A stretch of 64,000 nucleotides of DNA from Malus domestica (lineage: Eukaryota > Streptophyta > Magnoliopsida > Rosales > Rosaceae): positions 29,503,501 through 29,567,500 of the forward strand of contig NC_091661.1 of the NCBI RefSeq assembly GCF_042453785.1, read 5' to 3'. Positions 34,767 through 44,439 of the stretch are shown here, piece after piece (position 1 is the stretch's first letter; each line of letters starts with the position of its first letter). A model generated the notes under the pieces. The model saw only the letters and a list, made by a program, of their open reading frames with translations. It searched no databases and was not told where the DNA came from. The position numbers were made by a program, and so were the translations under genes.

Positions 34767-34840
34767 GGTTTCGTGGTGTAGTTGGTTATCACGTCAGTCT
34801 AACACACTGAAGGTCTCCGGTTCGAACCCGGGCGAAGCCA
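34767..34840 (+). tRNA. tRNA-Val (anticodon AAC)
   Basis: 74 bp with a complete cloverleaf. The acceptor stem GGTTTCG pairs with CGAAGCC, followed by A73. D arm GTGTAGTTGGTTATCAC, anticodon arm TCAGT-CTAACAC-ACTGA with AAC in the loop, T arm CCGG-TTCGAAC-CCGG. No intron and no encoded CCA. An upstream CAA motif (GACAACTT, 34758-34766) and a downstream T8 stretch (about 34849-34857) are standard plant Pol III start and stop signals, so this copy looks active. Reads GUU and, with inosine, GUC/GUA codons. Confidence 0.96.
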
Positions 34841-34848
34841 AATCATTA

Positions 34849-34870
34849 ATTTTTTTTCCTTTTTTTTGTT
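34849..34870 (+). terminator. Pol III T-run terminator of tRNA-Val
   Basis: Eight and then eight or more consecutive T residues begin 8 bp past the tRNA 3' end. Confidence 0.75.
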
Positions 34871-35069
34871 TTCAGAACAGTTTTTTTGCACAAATAATTT
34901 TGTGGGTAAATTATATTTTACCACATTAGGTTTGAGGTCTATTGCAATTTTATATAACATCTTCAAAACATTTCACTTTCATACCTCAAGTACTATTTTA
35001 TTTCAAAATAATACATCCATTACATTTTTCATCAATTGATCTGTTAAAAGCTGACATGACTGCCATATT

Positions 35070-36502
35070 TGTAACACCCTTGCCCCGAAATATTTGTATA
35101 TTTCGGAAAAATATTTATGGTAGGCCCAACCTAAAAACATAGCTAATTTATGTTATTCTCTTGGATCAATTTCCATCTATATACTAATTCTCGAATATTT
35201 AAACACATTTATTTCGCGGCTGCATCTAACGTCTCGTTAGACTACCTACGTACCCTCAACAGGGATCAAGCCTTTCGTAGTTCAAAACTTCAAATTTTAA
35301 ACCAAACCCGAAAATATTCCTTTAATTCCGCATATACCAAAATCGTAGTAATATTCAAACCACAACAATTAAATTTATAAAAACATAATTAGAATAACGA
35401 AACTCGCATAAAACACTTGTCGGCTCCTTGGCCGTGCGCCACCGCACCCGCCGCCGCGGGTGGCGGTCGACCACCCCGGTTTGTCGAAAAATTCAATTAT
35501 TTTTAAAAATTCTCAAAAATTACAGAAATGAAGATCTCAATGAGGAGAGAAAATTTCATACCTGCAACCAAGGCCAATTTGGCCTGGAAAGGCTCCAATT
35601 TCGTCAAAACCAGTCGGAACCCTAGAATTTGGGTGTCCTCAATTCGACTCCATAGCAACTCCGACGTCCCAACCAATGAATGGGCTTTGTTCCAACTCTT
35701 AAGGGGAGTCTAATTGTGGTATTAATTTGATGGAATCATTTGAGAATTGGGGAAACAAGGTCACGAGTTCACCGTACCCACCGGTGCAGTTTTCCCAAAT
35801 CCAAAGCCACACACATAAATTTCGAGGTGTATTAGGGAGAAGGAAGGTTATGTAGGGTTTTACAATGGTTAATTTGATGTAATTTCGCCGGAAAAATGGC
35901 TAATTTCGTCGGGCAAGAGGAAAGAAACCCGACCAGGTCGGGTCCGGTCACACGGGTCAAGGGATCCCCCGCTCCCCCATTCTCTCATTTCCTCTCCCAG
36001 TTCTCTCTCCCCATTGGTCATCCTTTCCTCCCCTCCTTTTCTCCTCCCTCCTTTCTCTCCTTTATAATCCATCTCCACCGCCGATCTTTTCTGTCTTTAA
36101 ATCTCGGCCACACACGTGGCCTTCCAGATTTTTCTTCAAAAATCTGGAGTTATCTTGAACTCAACTATTTTACTAAAATGCCCCCAACTTTAAACGTTAA
36201 TAACTTCTTTGTTCTAACTCTGTTTCACGAACGGTTTATGCCTACGCGTTCGTGAGGTCGAGCTCTATTCAAAAATATAATTTTTGACCTCGAAAGGTCT
36301 ACATATTTTAAATAATCAAGGTCCAAACTTTAAACCTCGTAACTAGTTTAATTTAAAACTAACTTACACGAATTATTATGAATTCTTGAAAAATCATAGA
36401 AAAGCTCAATAATATTCTTGATTTAATTCTTCATAATCATACATCGATTTATTTTCGATTTTCTCCACATTTTCATATATTTAAAATTTTCAGGGTATTA
36501 CA
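35070..36502. mobile_element. Solo LTR, 1.43 kb, probably Ty3-type, nested in the MULE-like element
   Basis: It begins TGTAACACCCTTGCC and ends CAGGGTATTACA, with a perfect 5-bp target duplication ATATT at 35065-35069 and 36503-36507. TGTAACACCC...GGGTNTTACA ends are typical of plant Ty3/chromovirus LTRs. No internal domain or second LTR is present, so it is the product of LTR-LTR recombination. It looks whole as a solo LTR and younger than its host element. Confidence 0.85.
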
Positions 36503-36559
36503 ATATTTGTGCCACGTGGCTGCCAAATTTGTGCCACATAACCAAAAAAAAAATTTATG

Positions 36560-37245
36560 CATTTAAAATATTATAATAATTTACCCTATTAAAAAGAGAA
36601 GGAAAAAAAACCATCTTCCTCCCCGAGCCCTTCCCCTTCCATGCAACCCAAACACCCCACACCTTTCCCTGGCCGACAAGATTTGAGCGATCTTCCTGCG
36701 ATACGAAAATGACTAGGACTTTCCGGTCCGGTTCGCCCTTGAGCTTTTCATCTCTGAAGTCTTCTTCGAGCTTCTAATTCAAGCCCCTTCTGGTAGTGAC
36801 GGTTTGTGTCCGAGAGAACTCCATAGAAGGTGGCAAAAATGGAAAATTTGGAGAGGGATCAGAGATAGTTTGGGAATAAAAGTGTGGTTGATGCAATTTT
36901 TTCTGGGGTTTTTGGATGGGAGCGGGATAGGTCTAGGTGTGAAGGCAACTGGAGCGGAGCGTTGTCGTGACGGAGGTTCGGGAAAAAGTTTGAGGAGAAA
37001 GGAGGAGGGAAGGGGTTGAGGGACGTGAGGTCGCCGATGTGGTCGAATTCGAGGGATTCAAGGAGCGAGCAGTCTAAGGTTAGGTCTCTGGGGAAGTGGA
37101 GGTGGGGTGGGTTTTTGGATGGGAGGGGAGGTGAAGAAAGTGGAGGAGAAAGAGCTGGGTCAGTGGGGGGGGGAATGAGTTTCTGGGTTTTAGTTTTTTT
37201 ATTTTTTTTAATAGGGTAAAATATTATAATGCTTTAATGTAAAGG
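36560..37245. mobile_element. Possible inner element with (T)TAGGGTAAA(A/T)TATTATAAT ends and GC-rich cargo
   Basis: ATATTATAATAATTTACCC near 36572-36591 and GGGTAAAATATTATAATGC near 37215-37234 are inverted copies. The 600-bp interior is markedly more G/C-rich than its surroundings and has short open frames on both strands without recognised domains. This may be a captured gene fragment. Confidence 0.35.
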
Positions 37246-37635
37246 GTTTGGACCAACAAATATTTAACAAAAAACCATCCTAAAATGTTGTTTAACCAAA
37301 ATGCCTCAAAGTTTAATAAAAAATCATTCAAAACTATTGTCTACTTTTTTCGTGCCCTTATCCTCCTCTTCCTCGTCATCATCCTCATCCTCTTATCTGC
37401 ACCACGAACAATTTATAATGTTAGTATTTTATTCCAATCAGATCCAAAAGGACCAACGGCCTCGGTGATATACGTACATGTCAGGCGTTTGTAAATAGGA
37501 AAAACAAAACAAAAACATAAAATTGTTTCTGGAGAACATAAAACATAACACTATTTATGAAAAAAAAAATCAGATACAGTGTTTGTTTTTTCTATGCACA
37601 AATAAACACTGTATCTGGAAAGAAAAGAACTAAAA

Positions 37636-37905
37636 TCCAGAAACAGTGACTTAAATTCCAGAAACAGTCTATGTTTTAACCTTTGATTGTTTCTTTTCTT
37701 TCATGCATTAGTTGATTATATTTAAGAAACATGATGCTTATTTTGCTTTGAATCCAAATACAATGAATTTCACTATTCCTTTTCTAGCTTACATTTAAGA
37801 AACAATGTATCTATTTCATTTGGATCCAGAAACAGTGACTTAGATTCCAGAAACAGTAACTTAGATTCCAGAAACAGTTTATTTTTACAGTCCAGAAACA
37901 GTGAC
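37636..37905. repeat. Degenerate 21-bp repeat (CAGAAACAGTGACTTAGATTC)
   Basis: CCAGAAACAG recurs at least seven times between 37637 and 37905; four units around 37825-37875 are close to a 21-bp spacing, others are separated by unrelated AT-rich DNA. Confidence 0.7.
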
Positions 37906-38770
37906 TTGTCGTTATTATTGAATAACATGCAGATTTCAAATTTATTTTCTAGATAAACAAACGATGAACTCCATTAATGAAGAAAAATTGAAAAACAGTA
38001 CTACGAATACTTTATGAATAATAACGACGATCACGTTTCAACGAAATAATACAAAATATGAATTAAATAGCATGAGGATCTATATTTTTGTTTCAAAGAA
38101 AAAGAATAAGGTCTGCAAAACAATGATGAACTCCATTAAGGACGAAAAAGAAGAAGGTCTGCAAAACAACGATGAACTGCATTTAAAATCGACAAATCAT
38201 AATTTATTATAGTCAGGCCATTTTTAGTAAAACTACTTTAATATAGGCCTTGTACTAATCATTAAACAAAACTTATAACATGGTTTTTAATTAAAACTAA
38301 AACTTTTCAAGTCATTTTCATTAGTTTTCCTTATTGTAAATGCATAAAATAAAATAAAAAAATTGCCACGTGACACAAATTTGGCAACCACGTCAGCACA
38401 AATATAGCAATAACGTCAGCTTTTAACGGATTAATGGATGGAAAATGTAACGGATGTATTATATTGAAATAAAATAGTATTTGATGTATGAAAGTGAAAT
38501 GTTTTGAAGATATTGTATGAGGTTGCAATAGAGCTCACATCTGAGGTGGTAAAGTATAATTTACCCTAATTTTTCCCCCTCCATATTTAGAATTTGAAAT
38601 ATTAACAAGCAAGAGATCTTTTAATTCAAAACAATTTAATGGAGAATAACTGCAATTACGAACAGGACCATATGAAAAAAATTTGAATATCCAAATCCAC
38701 GACAAATACATTGCAAGGAAAAACACCAGTTTCTAACCTTCGAAAACAACTAAAAGTTTACGTAAGAGTG

Positions 38771-40941
38771 TTAATTTTCTTCACAACGCCATCTAGATGT
38801 GGGAACACAGCTGAGGTAGTGACACCAACGGCAACGGTCATTTCCGTTCTCTCCGCGGTAGAGCATCGACAATGCAACTGTGAATCCGACGATGAGCAGA
38901 ACGAGAGAAAGTATCCATAGCACATACTGGTATGCCTTGTACTTGGACTTGACGACACTGATTCTGGCAGGAACATTCGGGTTCTCCAACCACCCAAGGC
39001 GAGGGCGGGGCATCAAGATAAAGCCGATGAGGAAACCCGTCAGAAAACCGCCAATGTGAGCAAAATTATCAACGTGTGGTAAAATTCCAATGGCGAGGTT
39101 GATGGCAACGATGACCAGAAGTGTGAGAAGGGCTGCAACCTGTGGAAGCAAAAGCAAATTAGCGAGTGCTAATAACAATTCCCGTAATAATTCCATGTTG
39201 AGGTGATTAACCTTGTTGGTATACATTGTCCAATTGGTAATTAGTTCCGAAAGCATTGCTCCAAGAAGCCCGAAGAGAGCGCCGGAGGCACCAACCGAGA
39301 TGTTTTTTCGAATAAAAAGCGAAGAAAGTACGCTACCTCCAAATCCAGACAATAGGTATACAATTCCAACTCTCACTGCCAAATTACGATTATATGACAT
39401 ATGAGTAACTAATACTATCATTTCTACATAATCATTCTCAAACGAGCCCTCAGCTTTGACGTGCATTTAGAAGTCGGAAATTGTGAGACATACCAAACCC
39501 GAATTGCTGCTCGAGGCGGATTCCGATGAAGACGAGGCTGAGCATGTTAGCAACCAGGTGGATTATGCCAGCATGCAGCCAAATACAAGTGACAAGCCTC
39601 CATCCCTGATGTTTATGCACAACTTTTGTCCACTCTAAAGCTCCTAACTTCTCTAATCTTCATTCAAAAGTAGGAGAAATCATGTATTAGATATAATAAG
39701 GTAGCTTAACTGGAAACATAAACAACAACAGACGCCGCTATCTTATTCTATTAAATGGGATCGGTTATATAAATCCTGGTCAACACCACGGCTTACATAA
39801 ACAACAACAGATAATGTCTTCTTATCCCACTAAATGGGGTCTATTGTATAATATCTAGTCAACAACACCCCCTTAATTAAATGAAAACATAACATAAAAG
39901 ATTGTTTGCATGAAATTAAATTCAAAACAGACCAAATAAGCTCTAAAAGTATGTGCAACTTAGTCAGTAACTCCATTGGAAGAGCCAAAAACTTCTGACA
40001 ACATTAATATAAATATGCATGGTGTAAGAAGCTGACATTTTGGGATGCTTGAAATCTTGTATCCGGCCGTTAGCTTTCACAAGCTCGAGGTTGAGCATCC
40101 AATGACTACTAATTTGTACGGTTTGCCAGACCTTGCTACAACCGTTGAAGCATTTCACATATTTTCTTAGGGGTTTCTCAGCATTGAAACTAAATAGGGA
40201 AATTTGCACAAACACCGCCCTCCTCACGCTTCTTAAAAAATCAATCTAAGTCATAATTTGATGGGTACGTAATATAATGTAAAGCAAAGAAAGTGTTACT
40301 GTCACTTCAAAAAGATCATTCTTCCGTCCGCTCCTATAAGAACATGTTAAACTTCCAAGAGTGCAAGATGACTTTCCTCGAGTGTCAATAGCAACTCTCT
40401 AAGTGATAATCCCAATTTTCACCAAAAATCAAATCACAAATGCCCCAGATTATCAAAAGGTTTCCCAAGCTGATCTCCCAATTCAGCCAAATTATTCTCG
40501 CAACAACATGCAAAACTTGATCACCAAAATTTCAAGTGGATCCAAAAGACCAGAATTTCAACCATCAAAACATAAACACCAACAAATAAAAAACAGAAAA
40601 TTGGAAAGTGGGTATGAATTTACTAAAGTAGAAAACCAGAGAAAGTAAAGTTACGTGGAAGAAGAAGGGCCGAAGAGAGGGTTCTCCTTCAACGGCTGAA
40701 ACGACAACCTCCCAAGAAACCTCGCCGTGCACTTCCCCTCCGCCGCCGCATAATTGTTCTTGGGACAGTTATTGACGTACATGGCCACCAGAAACACACC
40801 GATATTCGCCACGACAATCATTGGCACCAACCAAGAAGTCCATTGGGCCTCTTCGTCATCCACCGCGTACGAGGACGACGAGTAGCTCTGCTGTCTTCCT
40901 CGGTTTTTCACTCCCCTGTTTTCCACATCTTCTGCAGGCAT
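38771..40941 (-). CDS. RBL2: RHOMBOID-like intramembrane serine protease (RBL2-like)
   Basis: Exons 40941-40655, 39657-39494, 39375-39212 and 39139-38771 give 984 bp, 327 residues, all in frame. The start is the ATG giving [10 protein letters not shown]. The cytosolic N-terminus is polar; [20 protein letters not shown] is the first membrane helix, followed by about six more. Rhomboid hallmarks: [52 protein letters not shown], catalytic Ser in GASGALFG (about residue 181) and catalytic His in NFAHIGGF (about 233). The tail [24 protein letters not shown] is also typical of plant RBL1/RBL2. Arabidopsis RBL2, matched from memory, is Golgi-localised and cleaves membrane protein precursors. Intron 1 (about 1 kb) holds a dispersed CAACAACAG-type repeat (39720-39875). 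Both catalytic residues are present, so it should be active. Confidence 0.95.
39720..39875. repeat. Tandem pair of dispersed CAACAACAG...ATGGG repeats in RBL2 intron 1
   Basis: Two copies (TAAACAACAACAGA...ATTAAATGGGATCG and ATAAACAACAACAGATAA...CTAAATGGGGTC) of a motif whose reverse counterpart lies near 23480-23545. Confidence 0.5.
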
Positions 40942-42060
40942 TTTGTTTGGTTTTTTTGCGACCAAAAAAATGGTGAGTGGTTTTTGTTTTTTGGGTTCTC
41001 TGGAACTCGCTGGGAACTGGGATTTTAATGGAGTTGTTGGGAAGGCGTTTTAATGGAGTGGGAGAGTGGAAGAACGTGGTGGGCTCGCCATTCTCTGGTT
41101 TCAAACTGCGCCAGTCTCCATCGTTGGCTGTTACATAAGCTGCTGAGCCCAACACCTGCACATGTTTTACGGCCAATAGTTGCTCTCCACATCACCAGTC
41201 ACGTGCCATCGCACGTGATCACCACTGGTGAATTGGAAAGGTAGTGACGTGGCTTGAGCGGATTGGTTGTGTTGGGTGTGGGACACCATGCAACTGTGGA
41301 CTCTCGTTTTCGACCGAGTGACCAATAACCGGAAGTTACCGTTTCGTTTTCGTTTCTTCAATATAAAAAGAAAAGAAACGGACGCATAACACTTTGCTTT
41401 TTTTTTATTGATTATATCGATAGTTTTACATTAAGACGATGAAGAGTTTGGTTAAGCCACATAATGAGCAATTTAATTTTATATTGAATTCATTATTCAC
41501 GAAATTCGAATATAAAATATCTCACTTTCAAGCAAAAAAGAATACAATCATACGGTAGTATTGAATAAATACTTTGCTTTTAAATGTGATGGATTGCTTG
41601 TACGCGTTTTAACGTGGAAGGGATTACCTTCTGGGGTCCAATTCCAAGCAGAAACTTAATAGAGAAAAGGAAAATATCTGCAATTAAAGATTGAATTATT
41701 TTGTTTGTATCTGTCTTAAAAAAATAGTTTATCCTCTAAATCTGTGGAAAGCAAGTAATCTGGTTTGTTGTTTCATGATTTTCCTACCATTATAATTCTA
41801 AAGTTTTCCACTTTATTCCCCACCATTAAACATGAAATAGATAGCTAGCTAGTGCCGCATGATTCTTCTTCTTTTCACTCGATGATGACATATTAGGGAA
41901 GTTCTCTAATAGTGTTATTATCGTAGTAACTTAATAATATATCAAAACTACAGACAATATACGAAGATGATGTCTCGATAAAATGAGACTATTTGCTACT
42001 GCAACTAACAGTGTTATTTGCAATTTGAGAACGATGGAGGGTGAAACAGCTAAATCAATC
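40942..42060. other. Spacer with diverged SINE copy
   Basis: The first 300 bp are the RBL2 promoter (minus strand). 41400-41570 is a diverged SINE-A copy in minus orientation (T-run, then AATATAAAATATCTCACTTTCAAGC). Otherwise no gene is supported. Confidence 0.45.
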
Positions 42061-42084
42061 TGCAGGAATCATGCTAGCCCTTCT

Positions 42085-43065
42085 TTTTTTTTTTTTTTTT
42101 TTTTTATAAATTTATGTTGGTCGATCAGAATTATGCGGTGGTGGAGTTTGTTGGGTAGATCTGAGGTTCTTTTGTTGCTTTGCTTACTTTATTTATACCC
42201 TTTTTTTTTGGGTCGAGAATTAAGCTTCGTTAATGAAAGAGAATACAATTTGTGCTAAGAAATGCCTAAACCTAAACAAAGCACAAAGTCCTATACAACA
42301 AAGCAAACATAAAATAGAAACCAAGCCCAAGAAAATAAGCCCAAAAAAAGAGAGGTACAACCCCAGCCACAAATGGAGACCCACACAAATTTGCCCATAG
42401 GCTACGAAAGAATTAAACAAAGAACAGTAAAACCCTAAGCTCCAAGAGCCAAAAACCAGTCACCACCGCCACAACCGCTACTACCTCTGCGAGGAAGACA
42501 TCACACCAAATTGAAAAATGCACCCGAACCAAAAACTAGATCTGAGAGTATTACGCAAAGTCAATCCACCAAGAGCCAAAGCCTCCATAGCCACACCTGC
42601 AAGAAAAGTCACCAAAAGTAACATGAGGAGGGGGAGGGCGAAGGGGTTGTGTAAAACACCCTTGATCGTTCCACACTTTGTCCAATTTTTTCCGATAAGC
42701 CGGATTGACAATGAACTTTGAAGGTTGGGCCTTGTGTCAAGATATAGCCTAACACTCCAAGATCTAATTCCTGGTTATGAGTTGGAAAAGATGAAGGGCA
42801 GGAAGAGGGAGGTAGGAGAAAAGGGTGTGATGGGGAGGGAGGAGGGGGATGGCGGTGAGCAGCAGTTGGTTGAGGAGTCGGTACAAAACTGATACAAGAG
42901 CTCAGATAGATGAGATAGAGCTCATAAAAATACAGAGAAATAGAGAAGAAGAAAAGGTAGAAGAAAGCAAGAGAGAATGAGGACTGCCACCGACCCAAAA
43001 GCCAAAGGCTAGGGCCGGCGGCTGAGAAGGGTTTTCTTTTGGAGCTTATCTAGAGAGAGATAGTT
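42085..43065 (-). repeat. Retroelement-like repeat with C/T-rich leader (copy 3 of 3)
   Basis: On the minus strand it begins near 43060 with CTCTAGATAAGCTCC, then GCCGCCGGCCCTAGCC...GGTCGGTGGCAGTCC. A CT-rich part follows and it ends with an A-run near 42207 (T-run on the plus strand). A second, 24-bp T-run lies at 42083-42107. The 129-residue open frame at 42998-42609 is low complexity and is not called as a gene. A LINE-derived or gene-derived retrocopy is possible. Confidence 0.35.
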
Positions 43066-43079
43066 TAAGCATATACTTT

Positions 43080-43245
43080 ATTTATAAGGAAACCTAATGA
43101 AAAAATGTTTGAAAACTTTGAGTTTTAACGATAAGGACAAAATAAAGCGTAAAGTGAATAGTACCATGATTGACTTTTTAGTGTAAAAATGTAGTTTTTC
43201 GTTAAAATAAACAGTACCAAGAGCTTTTCATTAAAGTTCCCTTAT
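43080..43245. mobile_element. MITE family N copy
   Basis: AACTTTGAGTTTTAACGATAAGG ... AGTGTAAAAATGTAGTTTTTCG; matches 21035-21195 (reverse orientation) and 45585-45745. Confidence 0.55.
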
Positions 43246-43366
43246 TTATACCCTACTTCCCCACTTTTAAAAGACTAAGACTGATTAATCCAATTGATTT
43301 TACTTTTCAAGCATGCCAATCATTGTAAACCAAGTTTTACTTTAACCTTTTCAAGTAGAAGAACTA

Positions 43367-44103
43367 CTTTTATGTAATCGTGATACTTGCAAGATCAACA
43401 AATCTTAAAATCAAGAGAAGGACTTTCATGCAATTGAACACTCTCAATCGTACGGACTTTCTGTTAAAGTTCTACATCGGTGGGTTCAAAGAAACTCAAT
43501 AGGTTTAAATATGATTATCCTACTCTAACTAATACCGATGCTTTTTATGGTAAAACCCCACACTTGACGGATTGGGCAGGTGGTAAAGATGGAGACAGTA
43601 TCAGTGTCGTTAAAATGAGGCGGGCTCGGCGATCAAAAAATCAAACATGGTATCAAAGCTACGGTCTGGGGCTGTGCAAGCCAACGAGCTTGTCACCCAT
43701 AAGGAAACAAGTATGAACTCTTAATATAGAGATGACCACTGAATTCCATTGAAAACAAGTAGGCCCAACGTGAGCCGACCTCTGAGTTTCAATTACCGAT
43801 GTGGATCTTCACGTGTGTACCACTAAATGAGGTTACATGTGAGGGGAGTGTTACCCACATCGATGGGTGCAAGAAAACCAAAGGGGTTTAAATATGATTA
43901 CCCCACTCTAACTAATACCAAGACCTTTTGTGATAATATCTCACACATGACGGATTGGGCAGGTGATAAAGTTGAGGACAATATTGGTGTCGTTAGAGTT
44001 AGGGCGGGCCCGACGATCCAAAAATCCAACACTTTCATGTAATCGGGATACTTGCAGATCAACAAATCTTAAAACTAAGAGAAGGACTTTCATGCAAGAC
44101 ACT
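43367..44103. repeat. Direct duplication of about 65 bp flanking a TRIM
   Basis: ATGTAATCG(T/G)GATACTTGCA(A)GATCAACAAATCTTAAAA... GAGAAGGACTTTCATGCAA occurs at about 43372-43434 and again at 44038-44097, either side of the TRIM at 43462-44031. Confidence 0.75.
43462..44031 (+). mobile_element. TRIM (miniature LTR retrotransposon), 570 bp, looks whole
   Basis: LTRs 43462-43647 (186 bp) and 43849-44031 (183 bp) share ATATGATTA(T/C)CC(T/C)ACTCTAAC and GACGGATTGGGCAGGTG and end ...ATC(A/C)AACA. The primer binding site TGGTATCAAAGCT follows the first LTR directly. The target duplication CTTTC is perfect (43457-43461, 44032-44036). The internal part is only about 200 bp and noncoding, as expected for a TRIM mobilised by another element's proteins. 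LTRs differ at roughly a fifth of positions by eye, so it is old. No 5S rRNA-like segment is apparent, so not Cassandra. Confidence 0.88.
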
Positions 44104-44249
44104 CGAAGCGTATCTGTTTTTTTAACTTACTGCTAAAAATGCAGACAATTTGTCACTCCTTTATTTACTTACTCAGCTGTAACAATGAAGTTCCATGAAA
44201 GAACAAAGCAGACTAGATCCAGTACAATCAATTATCAGTCATCAGAGAT

Positions 44250-44414
44250 TATCAAGTTCAGCCCTTGGCCCGACTGCCACCAGCCTTGGGGCCCTAGGGT
44301 CCTGCACCCTTTGGCAAGTTCCCTTTGCCTTGAGACTTTTGTGACTTGGCCATTACTTCTGCCATCTGTGCCGTCTTTTCCTCCTTGGTTTTCTTAATCC
44401 TCTCCTTAATCTCA
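44250..44414 (-). pseudogene. 60S ribosomal protein L24 last-exon fragment
   Basis: On the minus strand, directly after a CTGCAG splice acceptor, the sequence reads [20 protein letters not shown], then [17 protein letters not shown], a stop, then GPKAGG. This is the C-terminus of eukaryotic RPL24 ([19 protein letters not shown]...KSQGKG...KGPKLGGG). No other L24 exon was found in the next 2.5 kb upstream on that strand. The retained intron edge argues for a DNA-level duplication rather than a retrocopy. The premature stop and missing exons make it a broken gene fragment. Confidence 0.75.
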
Positions 44415-44439
44415 CTGCAGAATTCATACATGATCAAAT

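Larger units (their letters stand above)
34904..38566. mobile_element. MULE-like DNA transposon with long TIRs (about 220 bp), carrying a nested solo LTR
   Basis: The left end GGGTAAATTATATTTTACC (34904) and the right end (reverse complement GGGTAAATTATACTTTACC, ending 38566) begin inverted repeats. These run through CTTCAAAACATTTCACTTTCATAC and GTTAAAAGCTGAC to GCCACGTGGC-like DNA. The left arm is interrupted by the solo LTR at 35070-36502. Flanking 9-mers TAATTTTGT and TAATTTTTC agree at seven positions, fitting a 9-bp Mutator target duplication. No transposase is visible; the interior (about 36.6-38.3 kb) is noncoding or holds captured DNA and a 21-bp minisatellite. Confidence 0.65.

Noticed and set aside
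37636-37905. CRISPR-like array
   Set aside because: Plant DNA; units are degenerate, unevenly spaced and inside a transposon, so an ordinary minisatellite.
40651-40965. Upstream extension of the RBL2 first exon (MVAKKPNK...)
   Set aside because: That extension begins at TTG, not ATG; the first ATG at 40941 gives the usual family N-terminus.
42609-42998. 129-residue minus-strand frame
   Set aside because: Phe/Ser-rich and Pro-rich low complexity in a repeat; no recognised domain.
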